A stretch of 64,000 nucleotides of DNA from Dehalococcoides sp. JdFR-54 (GTDB lineage Bacteria > Chloroflexota > Dehalococcoidia > JdFR-54), in the NCBI GenBank assembly GCA_002011475.1, contig MTNP01000049.1, positions 1-64,000 of the forward strand. The letters are read 5' to 3'. How positions within the stretch are numbered: position 1 is the stretch's first letter; the number at the start of each line of letters is the position of its first letter. The position numbers and the translations under genes were made by a program. The notes under the pieces are model-generated. The model was given only the letters and a program-made list of their open reading frames with translations, was not told the origin of the DNA and searched no databases. Shown here piece after piece: positions 1 to 11,119 of the stretch.

Positions 1-17
1 GGTCGCCCGCTTCGGAG

Positions 18-90
<73 letters not shown>

Positions 91-259
91 ATTTTCCAGC
101 TTCGGTCGATACACTTGATTTTATTTATTTTTGGCGGGCTTTGCAAGGGGAGGGGCACAGCGGATGGGGCCGGGGAAAGGCGTCAACCCCTGCCATAATC
201 CTCCTGGTCCGGCGGCAAGTTATGCTATAATAGCCCCAGAATCTGAGGGGGAGGTCGTC

Positions 260-1054
260 ATGTCCCTGGAAGGCAAGGTTGCCCTGGTCACCGGCGGCGG
301 CCGGGGGATAGGCCGGGCCATTGCCCTGAGACTGGCCCGGGACGGGGCCGATGTGGCTGTCAACGATGTTAACCCCGAGACCGCCTCAAGAACGGCCGCC
401 GAGGTAGCCGCCCTGGGCCGCCGTTCCCTGGCCGTGCCCGCCGATGTGGCCGACGGCGCTCAAATAACAGACATGGTTCATAAGGTGATGGCCCACTTCG
501 GCAAGATCGACATCCTGGTCAACAATGCCGGCATCGGCCATATGAGGCCCTTCCTGGAGATCAGCGACCAGGAATGGGAGCAGATGCTCCGCATCAACGC
601 CTATGGCGTTTTTAAATGCGCTCAGGTGGTGGCCCGTGAGATGGTAAAACAGAGATCGGGGAGGATTATAAACATGGCCTCGGTGGCCGGCCGGCAAGGC
701 CAGCACAATATGTGCCACTATAGCGCCGCCAAGGGCGCGGTCATCGCCATGACCCACACCATGGCCAAGGAGCTAGCCCCTTATGGCATCCTGGTCAATG
801 CCCTGGCGCCGGGCGTCATCGACACCGAGATATGGGTGCATCAGGACGAGGAGCTCCGGGCCATCCGCTCCGCCCAGACCGGGAAGACCTATGAGAAGGG
901 CTCCGCCTTTCAACATTCGGTGAAAATGGCCCTGCTGGGGCGGCCCGGCACCGCCGAGGAGGTGGCCAATGTGGCTGCCTTCCTGGCCTCCAGCGATTCC
1001 GACTTCGTCACCGGCCAGACCATAAACGTGGATGGCGGCATCTATTTCGATTAG
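260..1054 (+). CDS. SDR family oxidoreductase (FabG-like)
   Basis: ORF from MSLEGKVALVTGGGRGIGRAIA; TGxxxGIG, NNAG and YxxxK (YSAAK) motifs. Start placed at ATG 260 rather than ORF start 131. Confidence 0.9.
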   Translation: MSLEGKVALVTGGGRGIGRAIALRLARDGADVAVNDVNPETASRTAAEVAALGRRSLAVPADVADGAQITDMVHKVMAHFGKIDILVNNAGIGHMRPFLEISDQEWEQMLRINAYGVFKCAQVVAREMVKQRSGRIINMASVAGRQGQHNMCHYSAAKGAVIAMTHTMAKELAPYGILVNALAPGVIDTEIWVHQDEELRAIRSAQTGKTYEKGSAFQHSVKMALLGRPGTAEEVANVAAFLASSDSDFVTGQTINVDGGIYFD

Positions 1055-1071
1055 AGGGCTAGCTAGTCAGT

Positions 1072-1950
1072 TCATAGACTGCGAGGCTTTGGCTTGCTTC
1101 TTGCCCCGACCATCCCCAGACCCAAGAGGAAGAGGCCAATGCCCCAGCCGATGCCTATCCAGAAGCCGTAATTGGTGAGCCAGAGCAGCTTGGTCTTGGC
1201 CTTCCTGGCCTCATCTATCATCTGGGCTATAGTGCTGGGGGTGAATTCCTGAGCGGCAATCAGAACCGGCATCTTTACCCCTGCCTGGGGCATCACTTTG
1301 ATAGTCCTAGTGCTCTCGGTATAGACGATGGTCCCGGTTACAGGCTCCACCTTCATGTCCACCACCACATCCAGGAACTGAGGGGTGCCAGTCCCAGCTT
1401 GGGTGCCGATGGCTAAATCCTGCTCGGCGATCTCGAATGCATAAACCCTCAGGCCCCGATAATCCTCCTCGGCTATAAATTCGGCGTGGAGGGGACGGCC
1501 CGCTGCATCATACCATATGGGATAAGCCCGCTTCTTAACCCCCCTGGGAAAACCGAACTGGCCCACTCTCTCCCTATCGCCGTAGCCAGGCACAAACGCC
1601 CGGGACGACCTGTCCACCCCCAGGATCGTGGTCTGGCTGAAATCGGGCAATGGGATTCCGGTCAGGGCATGGCTGGTGACCACCTCCTCTTTGATGATAA
1701 GCACACCCCCCTCTACCGAGGTCGCCCGCTGGGTTCGCCTGATCTTTACCGGGATCTCCTCCATGTGCTGGGTCTGAGGGTTTATTGAGGAGATTGTCCC
1801 TTCAAAATGTTGCGTCCGTTCCAGGTCGGCAGGCAACTTCAGCAATTGGGGCGCGATGACCATAACCCAGATAATAGAAAAGACGACCAAGCCGAGGCCA
1901 AAACCCATTAATCCGACATTCCAGGATCTGCACCTAACCGTCAGCTTCAT
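1072..1950 (-). CDS. DUF3068/PorA-like membrane-anchored protein
   Basis: 292-aa ORF with N- and C-terminal TM segments; layout resembles DUF3068 proteins. Confidence 0.6.
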   Translation of the reverse strand: MKLTVRCRSWNVGLMGFGLGLVVFSIIWVMVIAPQLLKLPADLERTQHFEGTISSINPQTQHMEEIPVKIRRTQRATSVEGGVLIIKEEVVTSHALTGIPLPDFSQTTILGVDRSSRAFVPGYGDRERVGQFGFPRGVKKRAYPIWYDAAGRPLHAEFIAEEDYRGLRVYAFEIAEQDLAIGTQAGTGTPQFLDVVVDMKVEPVTGTIVYTESTRTIKVMPQAGVKMPVLIAAQEFTPSTIAQMIDEARKAKTKLLWLTNYGFWIGIGWGIGLFLLGLGMVGARSKPKPRSL

Positions 1951-2112
1951 AGCTCCACCTAGATAGGGTCAATGGTAGTCCGAGGTATCAATATCGTCAA
2001 TAGTGCCGAACCTGTGGGCGGTGAGAAAGGTCCTTCGGTCCCAGCCAACCCCGATTTGCATGCCATTTGACATATGTTGCCCCAGGGGGTAAGCTTAGTC
2101 CTGGCTCGGCTT

Positions 2113-3771
2113 ATGGTGAAGCAAAAGATAGAACAGATGTTGATCCAAGCGGCCAAGGAGGCGGCGGGAAGGGGGGTGCTGCCTCCGTTGGCTTTGACCG
2201 AGGCTAATGTGGAGCACCCGCCCCGCCCCGAATACGGGGACTACGCCTCCAGCCTGGCCCTGAAGCTGGCCCGCTCCGCCGGCACCAGCCCCCTCACCCT
2301 GGCTGAGAAACTGGCTCAGTTCATCCCGCCCACACCAGAAATAGGCAAGGTGGAGGTGGTGCCCCCAGGCTTTATCAACTTCAGCCTCGACCCTGGGTGG
2401 TTGGCTCAGCAGGTGGCGGTCATCCTTGAGGCCGGCGAGGGCTATGGCAACCTGGGGCTGGGCGAGGGTGCCCGGGTGCAGATCGAGTTCGTCAGCGTCA
2501 ACCCCACCGGCCCCCTCCACGTTGGCCACGGGCGAGGCGCTGTCCTGGGCAGCACCCTGGCCAACATCCTGACTGCCGCCGGCTATAAGGTGGACAAGGA
2601 ATACTATATAAATGATGCCGGTAGCCAGGTGGATGCCTTTTGCCGCTCCCTTTTGGTGCGCTACCAGCAGCATTTCGGCATCGAGGCGGAGATGCCCGGT
2701 GAAGGCTACTTCGGCAACTACCTGGCCGACCTGGCAGCCGAGATCGCCGCTGAGGAGGGGGACCGTTTCTTAAAGCTGCCGGAGGCCGAGGCCGCCAGGG
2801 AATTGGGGGAGCTGGGGCTGAGCAAGATGGTAGCCCAGATCAGGGCCGACCTGGAGCGTCTCAATGTGGAGTTCGATGTCTGGTTCAGCGAGCGCAGCCT
2901 TTTCCAGGGAGGCCAGTATGATAGGGCCATAGCCCGTCTCAAAGAGGGCGGGCACACCGCGGAAAGGGAAGGGGCTACCTGGTTCGTGTCCACCGCCCTG
3001 GGCGAGGACAAGGACAATGTGCTGGTGAGGAGCGATGGCACCCCTACCTACTTCGCCTCCGACATCGCCTATCACTACAACAAATTCCTGGAGCGCGGCT
3101 TTCACCGGGTTATCAATATCTGGGGTGCTGACCATCTGGGCCATGTGTCCCGGATGAAGGCGGTCTTGAGCGCCCTGGGCATAAACCCCGAGCGACTCAC
3201 CGTGATCATCTCCCAGATGGTCACCCTGCGTCGGGGGGCGGAGCTGGTCAGGGTCTCCAAGCGCAGCGGCGACATCATAACCTTGAGGGAGCTGGTGGAG
3301 GAGGTGGGGCCGGATGTGTGTCGCTTTTTCTTCCTGAGCCGTTCCGCCGACAGCCAGATGGACTTCGACCTGGAGCTGGCCCAGAAGCAATCGGAGGACA
3401 ACCCCGTTTATTATGTCCAGTATGCCCACGCCCGCATCGCCAGCATCCTGCGCTTCGCTCAGGAGCGGGGCATCGACTATGGGGATGGGGACGTGGCGCT
3501 GCTCACCTCGGAGCCGGAGCTGGCCCTGATCCGCAAGATGATCCTGCTGCCTGAGATCATCGAGGGAGCGGCCTCCCACCTGGAGCCCCATCACCTCCCT
3601 TACTATGCCCAGGACCTGGCCACCGCCTTCCATAGCTTCTACAAGCAATGCCGCGTGGTCTCCAAGAACAGGCCCTTGAGCCAGGCCCGCTTAAAGCTGG
3701 TGAGGGCGGCCCAGCTGGTTCTGGCCCGAACCCTGCACCTCATGGGGATGACCGCCCCGGAACGGATGTAG
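2113..3771 (+). CDS. argS: arginyl-tRNA synthetase
   Basis: [25 protein letters not shown] (HIGH motif region) and class I ArgRS C-terminal domain; start likely ATG 2113 (MVKQKIEQ). Confidence 0.95.
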   Translation: MVKQKIEQMLIQAAKEAAGRGVLPPLALTEANVEHPPRPEYGDYASSLALKLARSAGTSPLTLAEKLAQFIPPTPEIGKVEVVPPGFINFSLDPGWLAQQVAVILEAGEGYGNLGLGEGARVQIEFVSVNPTGPLHVGHGRGAVLGSTLANILTAAGYKVDKEYYINDAGSQVDAFCRSLLVRYQQHFGIEAEMPGEGYFGNYLADLAAEIAAEEGDRFLKLPEAEAARELGELGLSKMVAQIRADLERLNVEFDVWFSERSLFQGGQYDRAIARLKEGGHTAEREGATWFVSTALGEDKDNVLVRSDGTPTYFASDIAYHYNKFLERGFHRVINIWGADHLGHVSRMKAVLSALGINPERLTVIISQMVTLRRGAELVRVSKRSGDIITLRELVEEVGPDVCRFFFLSRSADSQMDFDLELAQKQSEDNPVYYVQYAHARIASILRFAQERGIDYGDGDVALLTSEPELALIRKMILLPEIIEGAASHLEPHHLPYYAQDLATAFHSFYKQCRVVSKNRPLSQARLKLVRAAQLVLARTLHLMGMTAPERM

Positions 3772-3772
3772 A

Positions 3773-4276
3773 TTAGAAATCTTCCTTGTGGTAGCCTGCT
3801 ATCAGGGGCGCGTAGGCAGCGAAATCCTCCCCAATCCTCTGGACCACCTCCTGGGCATCGAGCCGCCGTTTGACCCTGGCGGGCACCCCCAGCACCAGGG
3901 TGTTATCGGGGACGTTCATGCCCTCGGGCACAACCGCCCCAGCGCCGATGATGCAGTAGTTGCCCACGCTGGTCCTGAGGGTGAGAGTGGCATTGTCGCC
4001 GATAAGCACATAGCTCCCGATATGGCTGCACTCCACCACCGCCCCATGCCCGATGACCACATTATCCCCTATCTCCGTGACCCCGTGGAGCACTGCGTTA
4101 TCCTCGATGAGGATATTGTCGCCCAGCCTTAGGGGATTGAGGTCGGCCCTGATGACCGCCCCAGGCCATATAAAGCAGTTCTCCCCCACCTGGATATCGC
4201 CGATCAGGACAGCCTGGGAACTCACCAGGGAGGAGGGCGGGATGCGGGGCAGTTTGCCGCGAAAGGGTATGAGCAT
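3773..4276 (-). CDS. gamma-carbonic anhydrase-like hexapeptide-repeat protein
   Basis: Left-handed beta-helix hexapeptide repeats (IGDNVVIGHGAVVECSHIGSYVLIGDNATL). Confidence 0.85.
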   Translation of the reverse strand: MLIPFRGKLPRIPPSSLVSSQAVLIGDIQVGENCFIWPGAVIRADLNPLRLGDNILIEDNAVLHGVTEIGDNVVIGHGAVVECSHIGSYVLIGDNATLTLRTSVGNYCIIGAGAVVPEGMNVPDNTLVLGVPARVKRRLDAQEVVQRIGEDFAAYAPLIAGYHKEDF

Positions 4277-4286
4277 GTTGTTCCCA

Positions 4287-5051
4287 TTACTGGACGACGA
4301 TGCCGCCGCTCACCACGAGGGTGGCGCCGCTCACATAGCTAGAGGCATCGGAGGCCAGGAAGAGCACCGCCTCGGCCACCTCTTCAGGCTCGCCCACCCG
4401 CCCCAGGGGGGTTTCCTCATAAACCTTCTGTCTGCCCTCGGGATTGTCCCAGATGGGCCGGGAGAACCTGGTTCGGATAAAGCTTGGGGCCACGGCGTTG
4501 ACCCGGATGTTCTGCTTGCCCCACTCTGTAGCTAGCATCTTGGTCATCATGATCATCCCGGCCTTGCTGATAGCATAAACAGCCAGATTGGGGTCAGGCT
4601 TGATGCCGCCTATGGAGGCTATATTGATGATGTTGCCGCCCCCCTGCTCCTTCATGAGCTTGCCCACCGCCAGGCAGAGGAAGAAGGGGCCCTTAAGATT
4701 CACCGACATTATCTTGTCCCAGAGCCTTTCGGTGGCCTCGCTGACCGGGCCATAGAAGGGGCTCACTGCCGCATTATTGACCAGGATATCTATCCTGCCG
4801 AACTCGGCCTTGACCTGGTCTACCAGCTTGTCGATATCCTCCATAACCCCCACATCGGCTTGCAGGGTCAGGGGCTTTCTGCCCAGTTTGCCGACCTCGG
4901 CACGAAATTCCTCGAAAGTCTCCGTCCGCTTGGCGCAAACGGCCACATCGGCGCCGGCCTGGGCCAGCTTCAGGGCGATGGCCCGGCCTATGCCACGGGT
5001 GCCGCCGGTGACCAGGGCCACTTTCCCCTCCAGACGATACTGCTCGGCCAT
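4287..5051 (-). CDS. SDR family oxidoreductase
   Basis: TGGTRGIGRAIA, NNAAVS and YAISKAG motifs. Confidence 0.9.
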   Translation of the reverse strand: MAEQYRLEGKVALVTGGTRGIGRAIALKLAQAGADVAVCAKRTETFEEFRAEVGKLGRKPLTLQADVGVMEDIDKLVDQVKAEFGRIDILVNNAAVSPFYGPVSEATERLWDKIMSVNLKGPFFLCLAVGKLMKEQGGGNIINIASIGGIKPDPNLAVYAISKAGMIMMTKMLATEWGKQNIRVNAVAPSFIRTRFSRPIWDNPEGRQKVYEETPLGRVGEPEEVAEAVLFLASDASSYVSGATLVVSGGIVVQ

Positions 5052-5186
5052 CTCTACCTCCTTGCCTGGATTGGCCGATTATATCGCCGGGGTGGGGCAT
5101 CGTCAAGGCCATACCTCCCAGGGGTGGCTGCCTTGCTTTATTTCCGCCTTCAAGGCTATAATGGGGGTTGTCTGCGAGGACTGAAG

Positions 5187-6389
5187 ATGAGGATTATTCT
5201 GTTTACCGGCAAGGGGGGTGTGGGCAAGACCAGCGTGGCTGCCGCCTCGGCACTGAGGTCGGCGGCCCTGGGCTACCACACCCTGGTGCTGAGCACTGAC
5301 GCTGCCCATAGCCTGGCCGATTGCTTCGGCAAGCCCCTGGGCACCGAGCCCAAGCTGTTGGCCCCCAACCTCTGGGGGCAGGAGACCGATATTTTTAGCG
5401 TCATCGAGGCGGCGTGGGGCACCCTGAGGGGCTGGCTGGCGGCGCTGATGGCGTGGCGGGGCATCGAGGAGATAATGGCCAACGAACTGGCGGTCCTCCC
5501 CGGGATGGAGGAGCTGGCCAACCTCCTCTACATCATGCACTACTATGAGCGCCAGACCTATGACGTCATCATCGTGGACTGCGCCCCCACCGGGGAGACC
5601 CTGAGGTTGCTCAGCTTCCCCGATATGCTGCGCTGGTGGATGGATAAGCTCTTCCCCCTGGAGCGCAAGGCAGCCGGGGTGCTCCGCCCCTTTGTCAAGC
5701 CGGTCCTGGGCAACTTCCCCTATCCCGAGGACGAGGTGTTCGATGCCGCCCAGCACCTGTTCAACGAGCTAATACGGATGCGCGACCTGCTGAGCGACCC
5801 CAAGACATCATCGGTGCGCCTGGTGGTCAACGCCGAGAGGATGGTCATTCGCGAAGCGCAGCGCACCTTCACCTACCTCAACCTCTACGGCTATCCCACT
5901 GACCTGGTCATCTGCAACCGACTCATCCCCAAGCATGTGGAGCATAGCTACTTCACCTCTTGGAAGCGGAGCCAGGGCCGACATTACCGCACCATAGAGG
6001 AGAGCTTTTCACCCCTGCCTGTACGCGCCGTCCCCCTGTTCTGTCAGGAGGTGCGGGGCATCTCCATGCTCCGCGCCATGGCCGAGGCCCTCTACGGCGA
6101 CGAAGACCCCACCCAGGTCTATTACCAGGGTCTGGTGCAGGCTGTCCATAAGGCTGACGGCCACTACGTCCTCACCCTCAAGCTGCCCTTTACCACCAAA
6201 GAAAACGTCTCACTGTCCCGGAATGGGGATGAGCTTCTCATTCAGGCGGGGCGCTACCGGAGGAACCTGCTCCTGCCCCATAGCCTGCTGCATCTGCCCA
6301 TAGATTCGGCCAAGCTAGAGGAAGGAAGGTTGAAGATAACCTTTGTCAAGGATGCAAAGTCGGCCAAGAAGGAACATCCCAGGAGGTGA
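5187..6389 (+). CDS. ArsA family ATPase with C-terminal HSP20-like domain
   Basis: MRIILFTGKGGVGKTSVAAA P-loop, DCAPTGETLRLL; C-terminal YVLTLKLPFTTKENVSLSRNGDELLIQAG. Confidence 0.88.
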   Translation: MRIILFTGKGGVGKTSVAAASALRSAALGYHTLVLSTDAAHSLADCFGKPLGTEPKLLAPNLWGQETDIFSVIEAAWGTLRGWLAALMAWRGIEEIMANELAVLPGMEELANLLYIMHYYERQTYDVIIVDCAPTGETLRLLSFPDMLRWWMDKLFPLERKAAGVLRPFVKPVLGNFPYPEDEVFDAAQHLFNELIRMRDLLSDPKTSSVRLVVNAERMVIREAQRTFTYLNLYGYPTDLVICNRLIPKHVEHSYFTSWKRSQGRHYRTIEESFSPLPVRAVPLFCQEVRGISMLRAMAEALYGDEDPTQVYYQGLVQAVHKADGHYVLTLKLPFTTKENVSLSRNGDELLIQAGRYRRNLLLPHSLLHLPIDSAKLEEGRLKITFVKDAKSAKKEHPRR

Positions 6390-6393
6390 GTCC

Positions 6394-6627
6394 ATGGGTC
6401 ATAGCCTTATCCAAGTGGAACATCGCCCCGGGGAGGAGCTGGTGGTGCGCTTCCGGCCGCCCCAGCTCAAGAAGTTCCCCGAAGCTACCCGAAAACATGT
6501 GATGGCCGCCAGCAAGGAGACCCTGCTGGCGCTGCGCAGCCTGTTGGACGCCACCATCGAGTATGTGGAGAGGGCGGAAACCAGGACGGCCAAAAGGCAG
6601 GGGCGCACCAAGATCCAGGTGGAATAA
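6394..6627 (+). CDS. small conserved hypothetical protein
   Basis: 77-aa ORF immediately downstream of the ArsA-like gene, same strand. Confidence 0.55.
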   Translation: MGHSLIQVEHRPGEELVVRFRPPQLKKFPEATRKHVMAASKETLLALRSLLDATIEYVERAETRTAKRQGRTKIQVE

Positions 6628-6631
6628 TCGC

Positions 6632-7840
6632 CTACTCCTGAAGCAGAGCCTGGAGCTCCTGGTAGCTGGAGATGCGGGCCACGGTCCTGACGAACTCCCC
6701 CAGAGAGGCGCTGCGCTCCCTCAGGGCCCTGAGCTGGCTCCCAATGGGGCTGGTGGCGGCGGGGCTCTCGCCGTAGCTGCCGTGGAAGGCGAAATAGGCC
6801 TGGTTTAGCTTCCTGATGTAGTACCCCTGGGCATTGATGAAGAGGCGCCGCTCCTCCATATATCGCTCTGCCTCCTCAACCCTCCCCTGGGCCAGAAGTT
6901 GGTCCACCCTCAGCCTAGTCTCCCTCATGGCCTTGTTGAAGTCAAAGGCGGGCTTCTTTTCCGTCTGAGCGCCTTGCTCCTGGCGGCGCTCTTCCTCGGT
7001 CTGATATAACCCTATAAGGGCGTCGCCTATTTCCTGGCCCACGATATCGGCCACTGTCTCGTTGATGATGGTCATATCGTAGCTGGCGTTATAGTGGCGA
7101 CCCAAGGGGTAGAAAACTAGGAAATGGTGGGTCCACTCGTGGGCTATGGTGCTCAGGGCGTCCTCAAGGCTCACGGTATCGGCGAGGAGGCTGGGGTAGG
7201 TGGCCACCCCGCCTATCTGCTCCACCAGGCCCGAGTAGCCCAGTTTGGCCACCTGGGCTTCGATTTCCTCCATCTCGGCCTGGCTCAAGGTGGGCTTCAG
7301 CAGGGTGGAGCTTATGGTGGCGATCCTTTCCCGGGGCGAGACGATGAGGACGTGAGGCAGGGAGTCGAACTCGAAGCGGAGGGGTGGGAACAGGAGGTGG
7401 ATCCTGCCCCAGAGGAGGCGGGTGTCCAGCCCATGTTCGGCCAGGGCCTCAGCTACCTGAGCCCCGAGGAGGGCCATCACCTGGGCCTGTTTCGGAGCCC
7501 GCTCAGCCTTCAGTTCTTGAAGCTCCTCCTCCAGGGCCTGGCGCTCCTCGGGGCTGAGCCCGTACAACTCAAGGCGGATGCGCAGCTCTTTTATTTTTCG
7601 GCCCAGCTCAAAGTAGTCTCGAACCAGCTCGAACTGCTCGGGGGTGGGGGCAGTGGGGGCCGGGGGCCCCCACAGGAGGCTGCCCAGCAGGTGGCTGGCC
7701 TCCCAGCGGGCCAGGGCGAAGCGGTAGGGCTGGGCAATGGCCTCCAGGCTTTGGGCGGGGTAGGCCTGGCCAGCCTGGAGCACCAATAGAGGCAGCACCA
7801 AGATCGCCAGGAGTGCCCACAAAATGGCCTTTTTCACCAT
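6632..7840 (-). CDS. putative membrane-anchored zinc metallopeptidase (gluzincin-like)
   Basis: N-terminal TM (MVKKAILWALLAILVLPLLV), HEWTHH (HExxH) followed by NETVADIVG. Confidence 0.6.
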   Translation of the reverse strand: MVKKAILWALLAILVLPLLVLQAGQAYPAQSLEAIAQPYRFALARWEASHLLGSLLWGPPAPTAPTPEQFELVRDYFELGRKIKELRIRLELYGLSPEERQALEEELQELKAERAPKQAQVMALLGAQVAEALAEHGLDTRLLWGRIHLLFPPLRFEFDSLPHVLIVSPRERIATISSTLLKPTLSQAEMEEIEAQVAKLGYSGLVEQIGGVATYPSLLADTVSLEDALSTIAHEWTHHFLVFYPLGRHYNASYDMTIINETVADIVGQEIGDALIGLYQTEEERRQEQGAQTEKKPAFDFNKAMRETRLRVDQLLAQGRVEEAERYMEERRLFINAQGYYIRKLNQAYFAFHGSYGESPAATSPIGSQLRALRERSASLGEFVRTVARISSYQELQALLQE

Positions 7841-7992
7841 GACTAGCCAATTATACCATCCGCCAAGCTGGGCCCCTGCAAGCATGGCCTAGATATAACC
7901 GTATGATAACGCAGGGCCGAGAGGAAGTTGCGTGGCCACCCACGATGGGTTAGAATAGACCATGTCTAGCTATAAAGGGGGATCGACCGTCC

Positions 7993-10044
7993 ATGACCGG
8001 TTCTGAAGGTATGCGCAACGTCGTTTTGCTCTCTCATAGTGGCGCGGGCAAGACCTCGCTCACCGAGGCGGCATTATTTGCCACCAAAGCCATCACTCGG
8101 TTGGGCAGGGTGGATGAGGGCACCACCACCTCGGACTATGAGCCCGAGGAGATAAAGCGCCACATCAGCATAAGCTTGTCCCCGGTGCCCTGCCACTGGC
8201 AGGGCACCAAAATAAACCTCATTGATACCCCGGGCTATCTGGACTTTTTGGGCGAGGTGGTGGCCGGGATGAGGGTGGCCGAGGCTGCCCTGGTGGTCGT
8301 GTGCGCCGCCTCCGGGGTTGAGGTGGGCACGGAGTTGGTCTGGGGCTATGCCGAGGAGGCCAAGCTCCCCCGGCTCATCATAGTAAATAAGATGGACCGG
8401 GAGAACGCCGATTTCTTCCGCACCCTGGAACAGATCCAAGCCAGCTTCGGCAAGAGGTGCCTGCCCCTACAGTTGCCTATCGGGGCCCAGGACAATTTTC
8501 GGGGGATAATAGACCTGATCCAGAGGCAGGCCCATGACAGCGACCCAGGGGCGGCTATTCCCCAGTCCATGGAGGACCAGGTGGACAGCTTCCGGGAAAG
8601 GTTGGTAGAGGCCGCGGCGGAGCAAGCTGACGACCTGGTCACCAAGTACCTGGAGGGCGAGGCGCTCAGCCCCGAGGAGATAGGCAGGGGGCTCAAGCTG
8701 GGAATCCTCAGTGGCAAGATAGTGCCCGTCCTGGCCGGCTCGGCGCTCAAAGGGATAGGCATATCCCAGCTCCTGGGGGCCGTGGTGGACTATCTGCCCT
8801 CGCCCCAAGACATGGGTGCGGTCAAGGTGGTCACCCCGGATGGCCGCGTGGAGGAGGTGAAGCCCAGCCCCGGAGAACCCCTGGCAGCGGTGGTGTTCAA
8901 GACCAGCGCCGACCCCTATGTGGGCAAGCTCACCTGCTTTCGAGTCTACTCGGGCTCTATATATAGCAACTCTCAGGTTTTCAATGCCACCCGGGGCCAG
9001 GTGGAGCGCATCGGCCAGCTCATGCTATTGCGGGGCAAGATGCAGGAGCCGGTCTCGGAATTGGTGGCCGGGGATATCGGGGCGGTGGCCAAGCTCTCGG
9101 TGACCGCCACCGGGGATACCCTCTCCAGTAAGGAGCGTCCCTGGCTGCTGCCGGCCCCCCGCTTCCCCCCTCCCATCTATCGAAAGGCAATCCATCCCAA
9201 GACCAAGGCCGACCTAGATAAGTTGGGCTCGGCCCTGCTCCGTCTTGCCGAGGAAGACCCCACACTCCAGGTCGTCCGTGACCCCGATACCGGGGAGACG
9301 GTTCTATGCGGCCTGGGCGATGCCCATCTGGAGATCACCGCCGAGAAGCTACAGCGCAAGTTCGGGGTTGAGGTCATCCTGTCCCTGCCCAAGGTAGCTT
9401 ACAAGGAGACTATCTCGGTTCCGGTGAAAGCGGAATACAAGCACAAGAAGCAGACGGGAGGGCATGGTCAGTATGGCCACGTTTTCCTGGAGCTGGAGCC
9501 CCTGCCCCGGGGCAGCGGCGTGGAGTTCGGGGAGCGGATAGTGGGGGGGACGGTGCCCAAGAACTATATCCCGGCGGTGGAGAAGGGGGTATATGAGGCG
9601 GCCCAAGAGGGGGTGCTGGCCCGCTATCCTGTGACCGATGTCAGGGCCACCCTCTACGATGGCAGCTACCACGTGGTGGACTCCTCAGATATCTCCTTCA
9701 AGATAGCCGGGGCCCAGGCCTTCAAGAAGGGATTGAGCCAAGGGCAGCCCGTGCTTTTGGAGCCCATAATGAAGCTGAAGGTCATCGTGCCCGAGGGCTT
9801 CACCGGCGACATAATGAGCGACCTCAACGCCAAGCAGGCCCGGGTGCAGGGCATGTACCCGGAGGGCGCCTTCAACGTCATCGAGGCCGAGGTGCCCATG
9901 GCCGAGGTGCTGAACTATGCCATCGACCTGCGGTCGCTGACCCAGGGGCGGGGCAGGTACACTATGGAGTTCAGCCACTACGAGGAGGTGCCAGCCCACC
10001 TGGCCCAGAGGATTATGGAATCCAGGGAGAAAGAGAGGTCCTAG
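7993..10044 (+). CDS. elongation factor G-like GTPase (EF-G paralogue)
   Basis: G1 SHSGAGKTSL, DTPGYLDF, NKMD and EF-G domain IV/V (GGHGQYGHVFLELEP). Confidence 0.88.
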   Translation: MTGSEGMRNVVLLSHSGAGKTSLTEAALFATKAITRLGRVDEGTTTSDYEPEEIKRHISISLSPVPCHWQGTKINLIDTPGYLDFLGEVVAGMRVAEAALVVVCAASGVEVGTELVWGYAEEAKLPRLIIVNKMDRENADFFRTLEQIQASFGKRCLPLQLPIGAQDNFRGIIDLIQRQAHDSDPGAAIPQSMEDQVDSFRERLVEAAAEQADDLVTKYLEGEALSPEEIGRGLKLGILSGKIVPVLAGSALKGIGISQLLGAVVDYLPSPQDMGAVKVVTPDGRVEEVKPSPGEPLAAVVFKTSADPYVGKLTCFRVYSGSIYSNSQVFNATRGQVERIGQLMLLRGKMQEPVSELVAGDIGAVAKLSVTATGDTLSSKERPWLLPAPRFPPPIYRKAIHPKTKADLDKLGSALLRLAEEDPTLQVVRDPDTGETVLCGLGDAHLEITAEKLQRKFGVEVILSLPKVAYKETISVPVKAEYKHKKQTGGHGQYGHVFLELEPLPRGSGVEFGERIVGGTVPKNYIPAVEKGVYEAAQEGVLARYPVTDVRATLYDGSYHVVDSSDISFKIAGAQAFKKGLSQGQPVLLEPIMKLKVIVPEGFTGDIMSDLNAKQARVQGMYPEGAFNVIEAEVPMAEVLNYAIDLRSLTQGRGRYTMEFSHYEEVPAHLAQRIMESREKERS

Positions 10045-10070
10045 GCCGACCGGCTTAGGTGGCTATGGCG

Positions 10071-10103
10071 AGGCCCAGCGCCGCTGGGGCGCTGGGCCTT
10101 TTT
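10071..10103 (+). terminator. Rho-independent terminator downstream of the EF-G paralogue
   Basis: AGGCCCAGCGCC-gctgg-GGCGCTGGGCCT followed by TTTTT. Confidence 0.85.
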
Positions 10104-10176
10104 CGACCTGGGGGGTTAGGCCCGTAATAGAAGGCATTGCTATGATTTAGATATGGATTTCGGATAGGAGGTCAAG

Positions 10177-11103
10177 ATGGGTGGGATTGCCCGAGATGTT
10201 ACCCAGCTTATCGGCAACACGCCCCTGGTGAGGCTCAATAGGGTGAGCCAGGGGGCGGTGGCGGAGGTGGTGGCCAAGCTGGAGTCCTTCAACCCCTGTG
10301 GCAGCGTCAAGGACCGTATCGGCGTCTCCATGATCGAGGCTGCGGAAAGGGAGGGGCTCATCGGCCCTGATTCGGTCATCATCGAGCCCACCAGCGGCAA
10401 CACCGGCATCGCCCTGGCCTTTGTCTGCGCCGCCCGGGGGTATCGCCTCATCCTCACCATGCCCGATACCATGTCCCTGGAGCGGCGCCTGCTCCTGGCC
10501 GCCCTGGGCGCCGAGCTGGTGCTCACCCCCGGCGCCCAGGGGATGCGGGGGGCGGTGGCGGAGGCGGAAAGGCTGGTAGCCAGCACCCCTAAGGCCCTGA
10601 TGCCTCAGCAGTTCAAAAACCCGGCCAATCCGGAGATCCACCGCCGCACCACCGCCGAGGAGATCTGGCAGGATACCGGGGGCAAGGTCGATATCCTAGT
10701 GTCTGGGGTGGGCACGGGGGGCACCATAACCGGTGTGGCCGAGGTGATCAAGGCACGCAAGCCGGATTTCCGGGCCATCGCCGTGGAGCCCCAGGATTCA
10801 CCGGTGCTCTCCGGGGGAAAGGCCGCCCCCCACAAAATTCAGGGGATCGGGGCCGGATTTGTGCCCGATGTGCTCCGCCTGGAACTGGTGGACGAGATCA
10901 TTCAGGTGAGCAACGAGGCCGCCCGAGATATGGCCCGGCGGCTGGCCCGGGAGGAGGGCCTGTTAGTGGGCATTTCCTCCGGGGCGGCAGCCTGGGCGGC
11001 CCTGGAGGTGGCCAAAAGGGCGGAAAATCGAGGCAAGCTCCTGGTGGTGATCCTGCCCGATACCGGCGAGCGCTACCTGAGCACCTGGCTTTTCCAGGAC
11101 TAG
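10177..11103 (+). CDS. cysK: cysteine synthase A (PLP-dependent)
   Basis: [22 protein letters not shown] (PLP lysine), [10 protein letters not shown]. Confidence 0.93.
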   Translation: MGGIARDVTQLIGNTPLVRLNRVSQGAVAEVVAKLESFNPCGSVKDRIGVSMIEAAEREGLIGPDSVIIEPTSGNTGIALAFVCAARGYRLILTMPDTMSLERRLLLAALGAELVLTPGAQGMRGAVAEAERLVASTPKALMPQQFKNPANPEIHRRTTAEEIWQDTGGKVDILVSGVGTGGTITGVAEVIKARKPDFRAIAVEPQDSPVLSGGKAAPHKIQGIGAGFVPDVLRLELVDEIIQVSNEAARDMARRLAREEGLLVGISSGAAAWAALEVAKRAENRGKLLVVILPDTGERYLSTWLFQD

Positions 11104-11119
11104 GGGGCCTCGATGTTGC

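Noticed and set aside
386-757. 123-aa minus-strand ORF inside the first SDR gene
   Set aside because: Shadow ORF without RBS or motif.
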